The position numbers and the translations under genes are program-made. Below are positions 38,620 through 46,851 of a stretch of 56,398 nucleotides of DNA, in pieces. Within the stretch, counting starts at the first letter, position 1. The number at the start of each line of letters is the position of its first letter. Below the pieces are notes generated by a model. The model worked only from the letters and a program-made list of their open reading frames with translations, did not search any database and had not been told where the DNA came from. The DNA comes from Symbiodinium natans (taxonomy: Eukaryota; Sar; Dinophyceae; Suessiales; Symbiodiniaceae): the NCBI GenBank assembly GCA_905221605.1, contig CAJNDS010002837.1, positions 207,439 through 263,836 of the forward strand, in the 5' to 3' direction.

Positions 38620-38990
38620 ACAGGCCCTTCCGGGTCAGCTTGCAGGTGCCAAGGTGCACAGGCCCTTCCGGGTCAGACGTGCTTACAGGTGCCAGCAAAG
38701 GCACAAGCTCAAGGTGCACAGGCCCTTAAGTGCACAGCTCCTTCTTCCGGGTCAGGCGTGCTCGCAGGTGTCCGCAAATGCACAGACTCAAGCTGCACAG
38801 GTTCTTGCCCGCACATGCACAGGCTCAAGGTGCACAGGCTCGAGGTGTCCAGGTCCATGCGTCTGTGTAAGTCGCAACTCATGCGTTTGTGTAAGACGAA
38901 ATTCTGCACGTTGTCCTGCGTTTTGGGTGTAGGAGGGCTTGGGATCGCACTGTTGAGGTCTACTGGCCGCTTCCCAATCATAAATGCTCC
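38620..38990. repeat. third 60-bp minisatellite array with flank, inverted relative to the middle array
   Basis: Units read GGTCAGACGTGCTTACAGG and AGGCTCAAGGTGCACAGG, as in the left array. The right flank 38,853-38,990 is the reverse complement of 36,440-36,690. Shorter and more decayed than the other two arrays. Confidence 0.88.
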
Positions 38991-39282
38991 CTTAGGCCTG
39001 CACGTTCCAGACATGCTCAAAAACGCAACACCACGTGGCCAGCATCTTCAGAAGGCCCAGAAATGATTAGGCACTTTTCCAACAAAAACCGGAGTGCCCC
39101 TGCCGGGTAAAGAACTGACACGAAGAGGCCTCCGCCCTATGCTGCGACTAGCACTGTCACAAGGGTGAGGGGCAGACCAGAAACCTGAGCAGCAAACCTA
39201 AACCCTATATGCAGAATCCTGCACACCCGCTGACTGCTACCACGCACAGAGCTGCACACAGACGAGCCGCCAGACTGATCAA

Positions 39283-39287
39283 ACAAG
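39283..39287. repeat. target-site duplication (left), ACAAG
   Basis: Five bases directly before the 39,288 LTR, identical to 50,209-50,213 directly after the other LTR. Five-base duplications are typical of Ty1/copia integrases. Confidence 0.95.
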
Positions 39288-39862
39288 TGTGAAAAGCAGA
39301 GCTTTACCGCAGACTGCTTTTTCCGTTCGCACTTGAGCCAAACACGTCAGTGTTCAGCTGCACTGTCTTCAGTCAGCAAAGGTGCTCTCTCCAAGGGCAA
39401 AGGCTTCAAGTCTTCAAACGACATCTCAACTTTGTTTAGACAAAGGAGAATGCAAAAGTAACATGCAAAACATCTTGGTTACTGCTTCAGGACTTCAGGT
39501 CTGTTGCAAAACATACAGCATGCTCTCAGAATGCCTCAGTCGAGTGTCAAACGGTCACGACACGGTACGAACGACGGGGCAAGGCACACGGAGTGAGTAA
39601 CGGCCAAAGTCTGTTCCTCAGAGCTTTGCTTCAGCACTTCCAGATGACTCTCAGGTCAACTCCCGAGAGCTAAAAGCCTCTCTGTGCTTCCCAAAACTCA
39701 TCCTCGGACTTGCAAACCAAAACATGTCAAGTCAAAGCACCTTCATGTCATGCAAACATGCTCATGCCAAAACAAAACATGTTCTTGCCATGTCACAGCA
39801 CTCATGTCCTACACATGTACCTGCAAGCAACTAGGCAAACAAAGAAATGTCATATTTTCACA
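39288..39862 (-). repeat. 3' LTR (575 bp)
   Basis: Ends TGTGAAAA...TTTTCACA, an 8-bp terminal inverted repeat with the usual TG...CA. Differs from the 5' LTR at three bases. In sense orientation it carries TTTGGCTCAAG (39,332-39,342), the last 11 nt of the dinoflagellate spliced leader, 44 nt before the LTR end. Confidence 0.97.
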
Positions 39863-39870
39863 CCCCCTCA
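39863..39870 (-). promoter_or_regulatory. polypurine tract
   Basis: Sense sequence TGAGGGGG directly before the 3' LTR, the expected place for the plus-strand DNA primer. Confidence 0.8.
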
Positions 39871-39884
39871 TGCCTATTGCGCGG

Positions 39885-42290
39885 TCAGTCCTTCTTTCGT
39901 CTTTCGAGACTTTTCCTGGCTTCTTTCACCAGGAATCGGCCTAAGCCCTGCGGATAGACACCTGTCGCTGCTATGCTAGTAGCACTCGCATGCTCGTGGT
40001 TTCCTGGGCAAACACAAGAGGATAAAGTCCAGATAAAACTTGAATCCGAACTGACGAACCACCAATGCTTCAGGATACGGTTGCCAGCTTCCTCGAAACA
40101 GCACCGGTCTACCAAACACTCGTGCTCGAGTCCCAGTCTTTTCGCTGTTGACTTGTAGACTGTTTCTCCCCAAAGGCCAGACCCTTTAGGCCATTCGTGG
40201 GAGAGGAGGAGCCTCTCGTGGCCAGCATAGTCCTGGAAAACTGCTCGTATGCGTCTCCAGGACTTCTTGTGTACCTCCAGACTAGCTCTCCATCTCGCCC
40301 GGTTCTTCACGTCCTTTGAGAAACGCAGGTGCCTAAGGCCACTACCTGCGCTGCACGGCGTAGACAAATGTGCATACACGTAGATTCTTTCGTTAGAAGC
40401 CATCTTTTCCAGAATCCCTTTTAGCAACAAAGAAGCCTCTCTACTCAGCAAGTCTAGCTTCTTGGTGATTCCAAAGTACGCGATGTCACGTTCCCGCTTA
40501 CAAGCTTGGGCTATCGCGCTTTCCTCTTCGCAACAGAGTTCCAAGACAACCATGGTGGCCTCCCCAGAAGCAACTCTGTAGGCCTCGTCCTTCCACGAGC
40601 TCGGAATTGCGAGCACTTCGTCGCAGGTATTGGGCTCTTTAAAGGTAACTGAAACGCTAGTGCCTGAAGCTTTTTCCTCCCAGCCAACCGGCTCGGTGGT
40701 CAAGCCACAAGCCTCACACAAGCTTGCCAAACTGTCATTCGTGGGACTTTTCGTTAGAGCATCTGCGGGGTTGATGGCCCCCGGTATGTGCTCAATCGTG
40801 AACCTTCCACGATCCACAAGTTCCTGGAGAAATGCGGCTCTTAACTCTATATGGCGAACTTTCCTCAGCAATGTTCCCATTTTTGAGATACAAACTGCGC
40901 TTTCAGAGTCAGAGTAACCCTTCAAGAGATAGTAACCGGTCTCCCTGTCCTGCGGAATGCCTTCCAAGATGGTCTCTGTCAAGAGGGCAATGTAGAGACC
41001 TTCCCTGGCTATCTCCGTGAGCGCCGCGAGCTCACTCTCAGCGCTGGACAGGGCTGTGGTTGATTGCTTTCTGCTAAAAGTCTTCAGACAGCAGTTTTCC
41101 CAAGTAATCACACCACCACTAACCGAATTCAAACTCCAGCTTGCGTCTGTAAAACAGGAAACCGCCTGAGGATCCGCATCATCTTCCAGGATCTCCCGAG
41201 TTGATGGAAACACCTGTACTCGGTGCGGAAGCCCTTTTATCCACTTAAGGACGTCTCTCATGCATGTTTCAGCAGCCTCGTCTGGCGCCGCCTGGTGCCG
41301 GCCCAAAAACCCGCAACAGAATTGCAGGTCCGGTCGGGAGAGGGCTGCCCATGCAAGCCGACCAAGGGTTCTACGATACTTTTCGTGTGCGGCCGGGCTA
41401 ATCTTTTCAGTTTGCCCTTTTCGAACCAGGTCGGAGTATCGCTTTTCAAGCGACGGGAGTTTGGGGCTCGGTTTGGTTATATTGTACTCAGAGCAGCACG
41501 CGTCTAGGTACTTGCTATCTAGCCCGAAATAGACGCGCTTATCTCCGGAACTTCGGAAAATTCTCCTACCCAAGAAGGAAACTTCACCCGCACCATTCTC
41601 AGGAAGCTCTCCAGTCAGTTTGAGCTTGTAGCGTTTCTGCAGTCCTTCGAAAACTCTCTTACCTTCCGCTGGGTCCTCGGAGTAGATCAGCAAATCGTCT
41701 ACATAGAACAGTACCAACGTCAGACCCTTCGACGTCTTCCTTCGGTATATCGTAGGGTCCAGGCTTGGACTGAATCCGCTCTTCTCCAAGTACGAACTCA
41801 GTTCCTGATACCAAGAAAGCGGTGCCGATCTCAATCCGTTCATCGCTTTATGAAGACGAAGATACACCTTCTTGTTTCCTGCCTTTTGGGGAACAGAAGA
41901 GTCCGCAATACTCACATTGTTTGGGAGCTCTACGTACTCTGGCCTTGACACTGCAGCGTGCATGAAAGCCACGCTCACGTCACAGCTCAACACTGAGCCT
42001 TTCTTGCAAAGCAATGCCAAAAGAAGCCTTAAACCCTCTAAACTCGTAGTCGGGCTGTAGATGCCTTCCGAAAGCGTCGTGCCTCCCATTGAAGCGTAAT
42101 CTCTAACAACAAGGCGGGAACGGTAAAGACCTTTACGTTTGATCGTGTTAACCCACCTGCTCGTGAGAACCCTCCGACCGCTCTCTCGCGCCGACTTGCG
42201 GGCCTCAGCTTCAGAGATCACTTTTCCTACTCCAAAAGACTCGAGTTCCTCAAGCTCCAACTTCATCGAAGCATACAGAAGTTCAGGGTC
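39885..42290 (-). CDS. copia reverse transcriptase - RNase H with C-terminal methyltransferase-like domain
   Basis: Numbering from the methionine at 42,266 (793 residues). RT (about 30-330): first catalytic Asp in CDVSVAF (residue 96), YVDD at 188-191. RNase H (about 370-505) with all acidic residues: TDASW (D374), SSAESE (E410), YSDSES (D453), NPADALTKS (D502). After the domain end, residues 560-793 form a further globular domain not part of ordinary copia: VVLELCCEEES (573-583, like a SAM-binding motif I), LSTPCSAGSG (634-643, like the Pro-Cys catalytic motif of C5-methyltransferases), SHEWPKG (689-695), then HWWFVSS and CPGNHEH. Its ORF stops 15 bp before the polypurine tract. The frame is continuous with integrase upstream except for one TGA at 42,291-42,293, so the protein may be the end of an integrase-RT polyprotein. 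RT/RH assignment is secure; the tail is an inference. Confidence 0.93.
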   Translation of the reverse strand, partial: DPELLYASMKLELEELESFGVGKVISEAEARKSARESGRRVLTSRWVNTIKRKGLYRSRLVVRDYASMGGTTLSEGIYSPTTSLEGLRLLLALLCKKGSVLSCDVSVAFMHAAVSRPEYVELPNNVSIADSSVPQKAGNKKVYLRLHKAMNGLRSAPLSWYQELSSYLEKSGFSPSLDPTIYRRKTSKGLTLVLFYVDDLLIYSEDPAEGKRVFEGLQKRYKLKLTGELPENGAGEVSFLGRRIFRSSGDKRVYFGLDSKYLDACCSEYNITKPSPKLPSLEKRYSDLVRKGQTEKISPAAHEKYRRTLGRLAWAALSRPDLQFCCGFLGRHQAAPDEAAETCMRDVLKWIKGLPHRVQVFPSTREILEDDADPQAVSCFTDASWSLNSVSGGVITWENCCLKTFSRKQSTTALSSAESELAALTEIAREGLYIALLTETILEGIPQDRETGYYLLKGYSDSESAVCISKMGTLLRKVRHIELRAAFLQELVDRGRFTIEHIPGAINPADALTKSPTNDSLASLCEACGLTTEPVGWEEKASGTSVSVTFKEPNTCDEVLAIPSSWKDEAYRVASGEATMVVLELCCEEESAIAQACKRERDIAYFGITKKLDLLSREASLLLKGILEKMASNERIYVYAHLSTPCSAGSGLRHLRFSKDVKNRARWRASLEVHKKSWRRIRAVFQDYAGHERLLLSHEWPKGSGLWGETVYKSTAKRLGLEHECLVDRCCFEEAGNRILKHWWFVSSDSSFIWTLSSCVCPGNHEHASATSIAATGVYPQGLGRFLVKEARKSLERRKKD

Positions 42291-44789
42291 TCACTGTTCA
42301 CCTGAGGTCTCAGAAACGGCGTTTCGGGGTACTTGGCACTTGATCTTACTCCCTCCGAATTTGAGAGTAAACGAATCAGCTACTTCTTTAGACGTGGCCA
42401 GAATGTCCGGTCCTTTGAACAAAGACTCTAACAGATGGTTAGTTAGCCAGTCAATTTCCATGTCCTCTAGGTCATCCGGCTGCATTTCCGGCGACCCAAG
42501 TCCGCCTTCCCCCTCATCATCTGTGGGTTCCACGTAAGACGGAATATCATTCAGAGGATCAGGATCATCTGGTACCATCTCTTCATCTTCGTTTTCAAAC
42601 CCCGGGTCAGGGTCTTCTGACTTCACCGGATCAGGTGGTGGCTCAGACATGATGGGCCTTTCAGGATCCGCTGGGTCTAGAACCAGAGGCTGTGAAGTAG
42701 ACAGAGCGTGTATGGCCCCTACGTCGTAGACAGGCTCACCTTTCGCTCCTTCTAAGGCCCTACAGACAGGAAAGATATCGATCTCAGTCTGACCCACTGG
42801 AGCAGCAAAGACACCGCCCCCTCTAGGCTCTTTAGGCCCTAGATACACAGCTTTCACTGTTTTCTTTCCCCTGTACTTCTGTTGATGCGCTTTTGAGCCC
42901 CCTACTTTAGCGTAGACAAGACATCCAAACGGCAGGGTCCTCGTACGATGCACAATCTCCTCGTGCAGCCGGTCAATGGGCGTAGTCACGTCCTGGTGAC
43001 TAAAGCTCCAGAGGTTGTAGCACCTGGCACTGTAAAGGACACAAGCTTGCCAGAGCATTCCTCCCAGCGGAAGCTTCTTGTTCCAGTCTTCCGGCGCGGA
43101 ATTCCGCGCAACTTCTCTCTCCAAGTCTAACCACACTGCCCAAAATCCCTGCTTCATAGTTTCTACTTGTCTTTCAATAGCGCCTTTTGACTGAGGGCGA
43201 TACCCGGGCACGACGTCCACAATGACGCCAGAAACAGCTACATCACCTGTACGGGTAGTCAATTTTTCGGCTAAAGACATCAAAGCCGACTCCTGATCAC
43301 ATCTCACTGTGACCATTTTATTCACAAGACCCATTTCGCGAATCACTCGTCCAATGTTGTAAAACAGATCCGGATCATCCAAATTCATGGCCGGGATGAC
43401 CGTGGTATAGTTCGAAGAGCAATGTGCAAGAAGCAGCACACGAAGACGACCGAAGTAGTAGAAATCCATTCCTATCGTCTGGTCCTCGCGTTGCAAACGC
43501 CTTCGCAAGCGTCTCGCAGGAACCTTCCCTTTACTCGAGGTGCAGGCCTCACAGTTCACATCATAAGGAAAATGACCTCTGGATCTATGCACTTGCAAAG
43601 CCACACTTCGCAGAGGTATCCTATCTGAAACTTCTGCACCTCCAGCCGGTTCCGGGGGTTTAGGTGGTTCAGCACCTTGAGGCTTCGGAAGCGGACTCTC
43701 TTTTTCTCCTCTCTCTTCTCGCTCTGAAGAACGTGGTATGTCACTATCGAGTTCTAAGGGCTCAGCTTGCGTCCCCTTACCGGGGAGGGGCAGTCCACGC
43801 ACAACTCTCAAGTGGCTGTGCTCAGAAGTGGATCTGCTCCCTTTTTCATCATCGCCCTTTCTTCTCAACAAACAACAACCACACACACTCCAAGCACAAC
43901 ACCATGCCATGCACACCAACAAGCTCCACAAGTTCCTGTCGAGACAAAGGCCCAAGCACATGGCCTTACATGCGAACTTCAAAGAGGCTTTAAAACCTGA
44001 GCTCCAAGTTGGTTTCACAACGTGCCTGCTAAAGACCAGAGTACGTTCTACATCAACTCGAACATAACAGAAACGAGTCTTGATTCGCACTCGGACTCCT
44101 TTACGACGATGGTGTAAACGGTACTTTCGGGATACAAGTTGAGGGTAGTCACCAACTCCTCGAAACCTTTTCAAACACATCTTCAAGAATCGAAACCCTA
44201 ACCAGAACGAACCCCCCAAGAGACTTGCTATCACATAGATCGCCAAGCAAGCGAAAACATCCAATGCTTCTCCTGGCATGCAAAACAAAGCACTCCTGGC
44301 CGGCAGGGGTCTGTCATGACTCATGTTCAGGAGGTTTGGGTTCGTGGCGTTTCTGAGGTTCACACTTGAGGGTATTTCGGATCTTTGAGGGTACTGCTTA
44401 GAAGATCGACGTTCTTTCGGGCTAGTTAAACGCGGACTTGAGGGTATTTCGGATCTTTGAGGGTACTGCTTAGAAGATCGAAGTTCTTTCGGGCTAGTTA
44501 AACGCGGACTTGAGGGTATTTCGGATCTTTGAGGGTACTGCTTAGAAGATCGAAGTTCTTTTGGGCTTCTCTTCAAGGGACCTTCAAGCTCGCACACTCC
44601 TAACCAAGCAAGTCTCACACAGCAACATGTCTGTTCAACTGCTTCACTCATGCTTCTTTCCAAGTCCAAACAAGCCTGAAAGACACTGTGTTTTTCCAAC
44701 GCGCAAGACATGCGATCGGCGCGTTCAGAAACAATTCCACAAAAGGAAGAATTCCGCACAGCCTTTAAGGCCTTCACTTCTTCTGGCAA
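42291..44789 (-). CDS. copia integrase with unusual N-terminal extension
   Basis: The 832-residue frame has an integrase at about 385-720: HHCC zinc motif H401-x4-H406-x6-C413-x2-C416, catalytic D442 (GMDFYYF), D498 (VRCDQES) and E539 (SKGAIER). This catalyses insertion of the cDNA into the host genome. Behind it is an acidic Asp/Glu/Pro-rich linker (750-800). The first 385 residues are odd: three copies of a 24-residue repeat (about 75-142), two hydrophobic stretches (about 174-202 and 281-308) and a charged linker. This part may be translated, or may be a spacer that happens to be open; translation could start later. The frame overlaps the preceding unknown ORF by 65 nt in the +1 phase and ends in a TGA followed by the in-frame RT. 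Confidence 0.88.
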   Translation of the reverse strand: MPEEVKALKAVRNSSFCGIVSERADRMSCALEKHSVFQACLDLERSMSEAVEQTCCCVRLAWLGVCELEGPLKRSPKELRSSKQYPQRSEIPSSPRLTSPKELRSSKQYPQRSEIPSSPRLTSPKERRSSKQYPQRSEIPSSVNLRNATNPNLLNMSHDRPLPARSALFCMPGEALDVFACLAIYVIASLLGGSFWLGFRFLKMCLKRFRGVGDYPQLVSRKYRLHHRRKGVRVRIKTRFCYVRVDVERTLVFSRHVVKPTWSSGFKASLKFACKAMCLGLCLDRNLWSLLVCMAWCCAWSVCGCCLLRRKGDDEKGSRSTSEHSHLRVVRGLPLPGKGTQAEPLELDSDIPRSSEREERGEKESPLPKPQGAEPPKPPEPAGGAEVSDRIPLRSVALQVHRSRGHFPYDVNCEACTSSKGKVPARRLRRRLQREDQTIGMDFYYFGRLRVLLLAHCSSNYTTVIPAMNLDDPDLFYNIGRVIREMGLVNKMVTVRCDQESALMSLAEKLTTRTGDVAVSGVIVDVVPGYRPQSKGAIERQVETMKQGFWAVWLDLEREVARNSAPEDWNKKLPLGGMLWQACVLYSARCYNLWSFSHQDVTTPIDRLHEEIVHRTRTLPFGCLVYAKVGGSKAHQQKYRGKKTVKAVYLGPKEPRGGGVFAAPVGQTEIDIFPVCRALEGAKGEPVYDVGAIHALSTSQPLVLDPADPERPIMSEPPPDPVKSEDPDPGFENEDEEMVPDDPDPLNDIPSYVEPTDDEGEGGLGSPEMQPDDLEDMEIDWLTNHLLESLFKGPDILATSKEVADSFTLKFGGSKIKCQVPRNAVSETSGEQ
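44365..44571. repeat. 72-bp tandem repeat, nearly three units, inside the integrase frame
   Basis: Units start at 44,365, 44,437 and 44,509; the last is partial. Units are almost identical. Each holds two GAGGGTA-type words. The period keeps the frame and gives a 24-residue peptide repeat (core KELRSSKQYPQRSEIPSS). Confidence 0.93.
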
Positions 44790-46851
44790 GGGGAAGGAAG
44801 CACAAACTCCCTCTCTTCGGCTGTTTGACCCAAGCCGCCCGGAGGCGGAAGGGCACCCGCTGCGGATGATGTAGCGGTCTCGGAGGTAGGCCCTTCCTCC
44901 GCTGTACGGTTGCTGGCTCTGGAACTGCAGGCAAAGACTCTACAGCCACTGGCGCTTCTGGAACCGTCAAAGGCGAGGAAGTTGGAACCACAGACCAGGC
45001 CTTCGGTGTAGCCCCCGCTGGTGCCCCCTGGGCTTTCGACAGAGCACCTGGAATTTCCCCAGGAGCTGCCTTCGGGACATAACCGGGACCTGGAATTTCC
45101 CCTGGAGGAGGGGTCTCCGGCACACTCTCCGTTGCGGAAATTGGAGCTCCAACCGGTGCCGTGGGTCCTGGAGTTTCTGGGGCCCGCTCCTCTTCCACCA
45201 CCATAGGCTCCACACTGTGGTCCGAGGGACCAGAAGAAGCAACAGGTGGGACATCCAAGAACTTGAATGACTCCAAAGGGGCCAATGAAACTGCGGAAGG
45301 CGAAGGAGGTACCGGTGTTGATGGAGCTGCAGTGTCCCCCAGAGGGGCTCCTAGAGATGCTGGATCGAACTTGTACCCGTCCGTCGCAACCGGCGATGGC
45401 TCCATAATGATAGGAGACGGTGGGGGCGGCGCAGAGGAGCCCACATCTTTCAAGGCTTTCTCCGCTTCGATGAGCGCCAAAACTCTGGTCCGGCTCTGCA
45501 TCATGTATTCCCCCATTGGAATCGATTCGTCCGACGAACTTGCCGAGGATGACTCTGCAGACTCTGTCTCCGAGCCTTCGTTCATGGCTCCAGTCTCCGA
45601 GCCTTCGTTCATCGCTCCAATTCCACCTCCAGTATCTGTGGAAGCAGCTGCAGCCGTCCTTCTGGCCTTGACCTTGGGTCGAGCGGACTGCAAGTCCTCC
45701 CATTTTCGGACCTCTGCTTCGAACTCGATATAGCGCCGGGTGCGCTGATCCATTGCCCCCATTAACGCACGCCACCCATGCCTGATGGCTGAGCCTGGCA
45801 CCCACTCGAGCTGGAGCTCGACGTCGTCTGGGTACATTCCAGCCAAAAGGTTGCGTTCCGCTTCCGGCGTGGCCTCGTAAACGGTCAGGACCTTGAGGAT
45901 ACGCTTGATGTAACCCAGCGCAGCCACGTCCCCGCCACTCTGGTGGCGTAGGTGACTTGGATCGGGAGTATACCCTTCGATAGCAGCACGCGCGTCCCTT
46001 GCACGCACGCCGCGTTGATGAAGAGTGCGGCCTTGACCCGCGAGTTCGAACCTGGTAGTATGCTCGTCCAACAACTCGTCGGTGAGCTGGGAAAAATCCC
46101 TCTTTCTCTTCACCGGAAGGATGCCTCCATGATCCGGGGCTTCCGGAAACTCGGGCAGCCACAGCGCCCACGCAACCTCCGCGCTGATGTAGGGCGTTCC
46201 ATCCAGAGGATCGGGATCGTGATCGCGAAGCCTCTTGGACCAACCCGTTCCCAGGCACGGCCCCACATCTGGGTCTGGACGTTGGATCCGCCCAAGGAGC
46301 TTCTGCCCAACCTCGAGGAGGTAGCCGTCGGTCATCAAAGCATCTGTCAACGACGCAAAGATGGTCCCCTGACGGGAAGGATAAACGATCCCATCTCCGA
46401 TAGACATAAGTGGAACTGCAGGTTCCAGGTTGTTCTCTGGAATTGCCGGCACAGGGTATCCACATGCAACTCGCTGTTGTCGTATCGCTTGCATGAAATA
46501 CCTGAAGCGCGGTCCCCTCAGCATGCTTCTCCACTTCACTATCAGCGACGGCTCGTCTGATGGCTGCGAAGGCCTGGCCTTGCTTGCCCTCCATTTTCCC
46601 CATGCTTCCTCCTCTTCTGTCTCTCCTGTCTCTGATGCAGCCACCGTAGGCGAAGGTACTGCAACTTGACTCGGAGGCCTCGAGAAAACATTGAAGGGGG
46701 CAGCTGAAGCCTCTGCATCCGCAGTCTCGACTGGCGCCGCCTCTGCTGGTGCAGGCTCTACTGGTGCATTCAAAAACACAACCTCCTGCCCGGCACTCTC
46801 CGCTGGAGAGTTGTGGGAATCTTGCTCCACCTCCATTGGCGGTTCCGACAT
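44725..46851 (-). CDS. unknown 708-residue ORF between protease and integrase
   Basis: I do not recognise the family. The frame opens with ATG at 46,851, a few codons after an in-frame TGA. Residues 1-100 are Pro/Ala/Glu-rich; 100-395 look globular (WRSMLRGPRFRYFMQAIRQQ, LWLPEFPEAP, LQLEWVPGSAIRHGWRAL); a basic PVKRKRD at 246-252 could be a nuclear signal; GAMNEGSET is duplicated at 412-430, followed by a Ser/Glu-rich acidic stretch; 470-680 are Pro-rich. It has no zinc knuckle, membrane segment or protease motif. An overlapping frame continuing from the protease is Ser/Arg/Gly/Cys-rich and looks like a shadow; this frame has the more protein-like composition. It may be made on its own, or fused to integrase by +1 recoding in the 65-nt overlap. 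Ordinary copia elements have nothing here. Confidence 0.75.
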   Translation of the reverse strand: MSEPPMEVEQDSHNSPAESAGQEVVFLNAPVEPAPAEAAPVETADAEASAAPFNVFSRPPSQVAVPSPTVAASETGETEEEEAWGKWRASKARPSQPSDEPSLIVKWRSMLRGPRFRYFMQAIRQQRVACGYPVPAIPENNLEPAVPLMSIGDGIVYPSRQGTIFASLTDALMTDGYLLEVGQKLLGRIQRPDPDVGPCLGTGWSKRLRDHDPDPLDGTPYISAEVAWALWLPEFPEAPDHGGILPVKRKRDFSQLTDELLDEHTTRFELAGQGRTLHQRGVRARDARAAIEGYTPDPSHLRHQSGGDVAALGYIKRILKVLTVYEATPEAERNLLAGMYPDDVELQLEWVPGSAIRHGWRALMGAMDQRTRRYIEFEAEVRKWEDLQSARPKVKARRTAAAASTDTGGGIGAMNEGSETGAMNEGSETESAESSSASSSDESIPMGEYMMQSRTRVLALIEAEKALKDVGSSAPPPPSPIIMEPSPVATDGYKFDPASLGAPLGDTAAPSTPVPPSPSAVSLAPLESFKFLDVPPVASSGPSDHSVEPMVVEEERAPETPGPTAPVGAPISATESVPETPPPGEIPGPGYVPKAAPGEIPGALSKAQGAPAGATPKAWSVVPTSSPLTVPEAPVAVESLPAVPEPATVQRRKGLPPRPLHHPQRVPFRLRAAWVKQPKRGSLCFLPLARRSEGLKGCAEFFLLWNCF

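Noticed and set aside
33954-38850. GGCTCAAG inside the minisatellite as a spliced-leader relic
   Set aside because: Only 8 nt match, orientation varies between arrays, and the upstream bases do not fit the leader.
33714-38850. Regularly spaced repeats as a CRISPR array
   Set aside because: Units are contiguous tandem repeats without unique spacers, in a eukaryotic context.
44774-46850. Protease frame continuing to 1,036 residues
   Set aside because: Beyond about 47.2 kb it becomes Ser/Arg/Gly/Cys-rich and lies under the unknown ORF; it behaves as an out-of-frame shadow.
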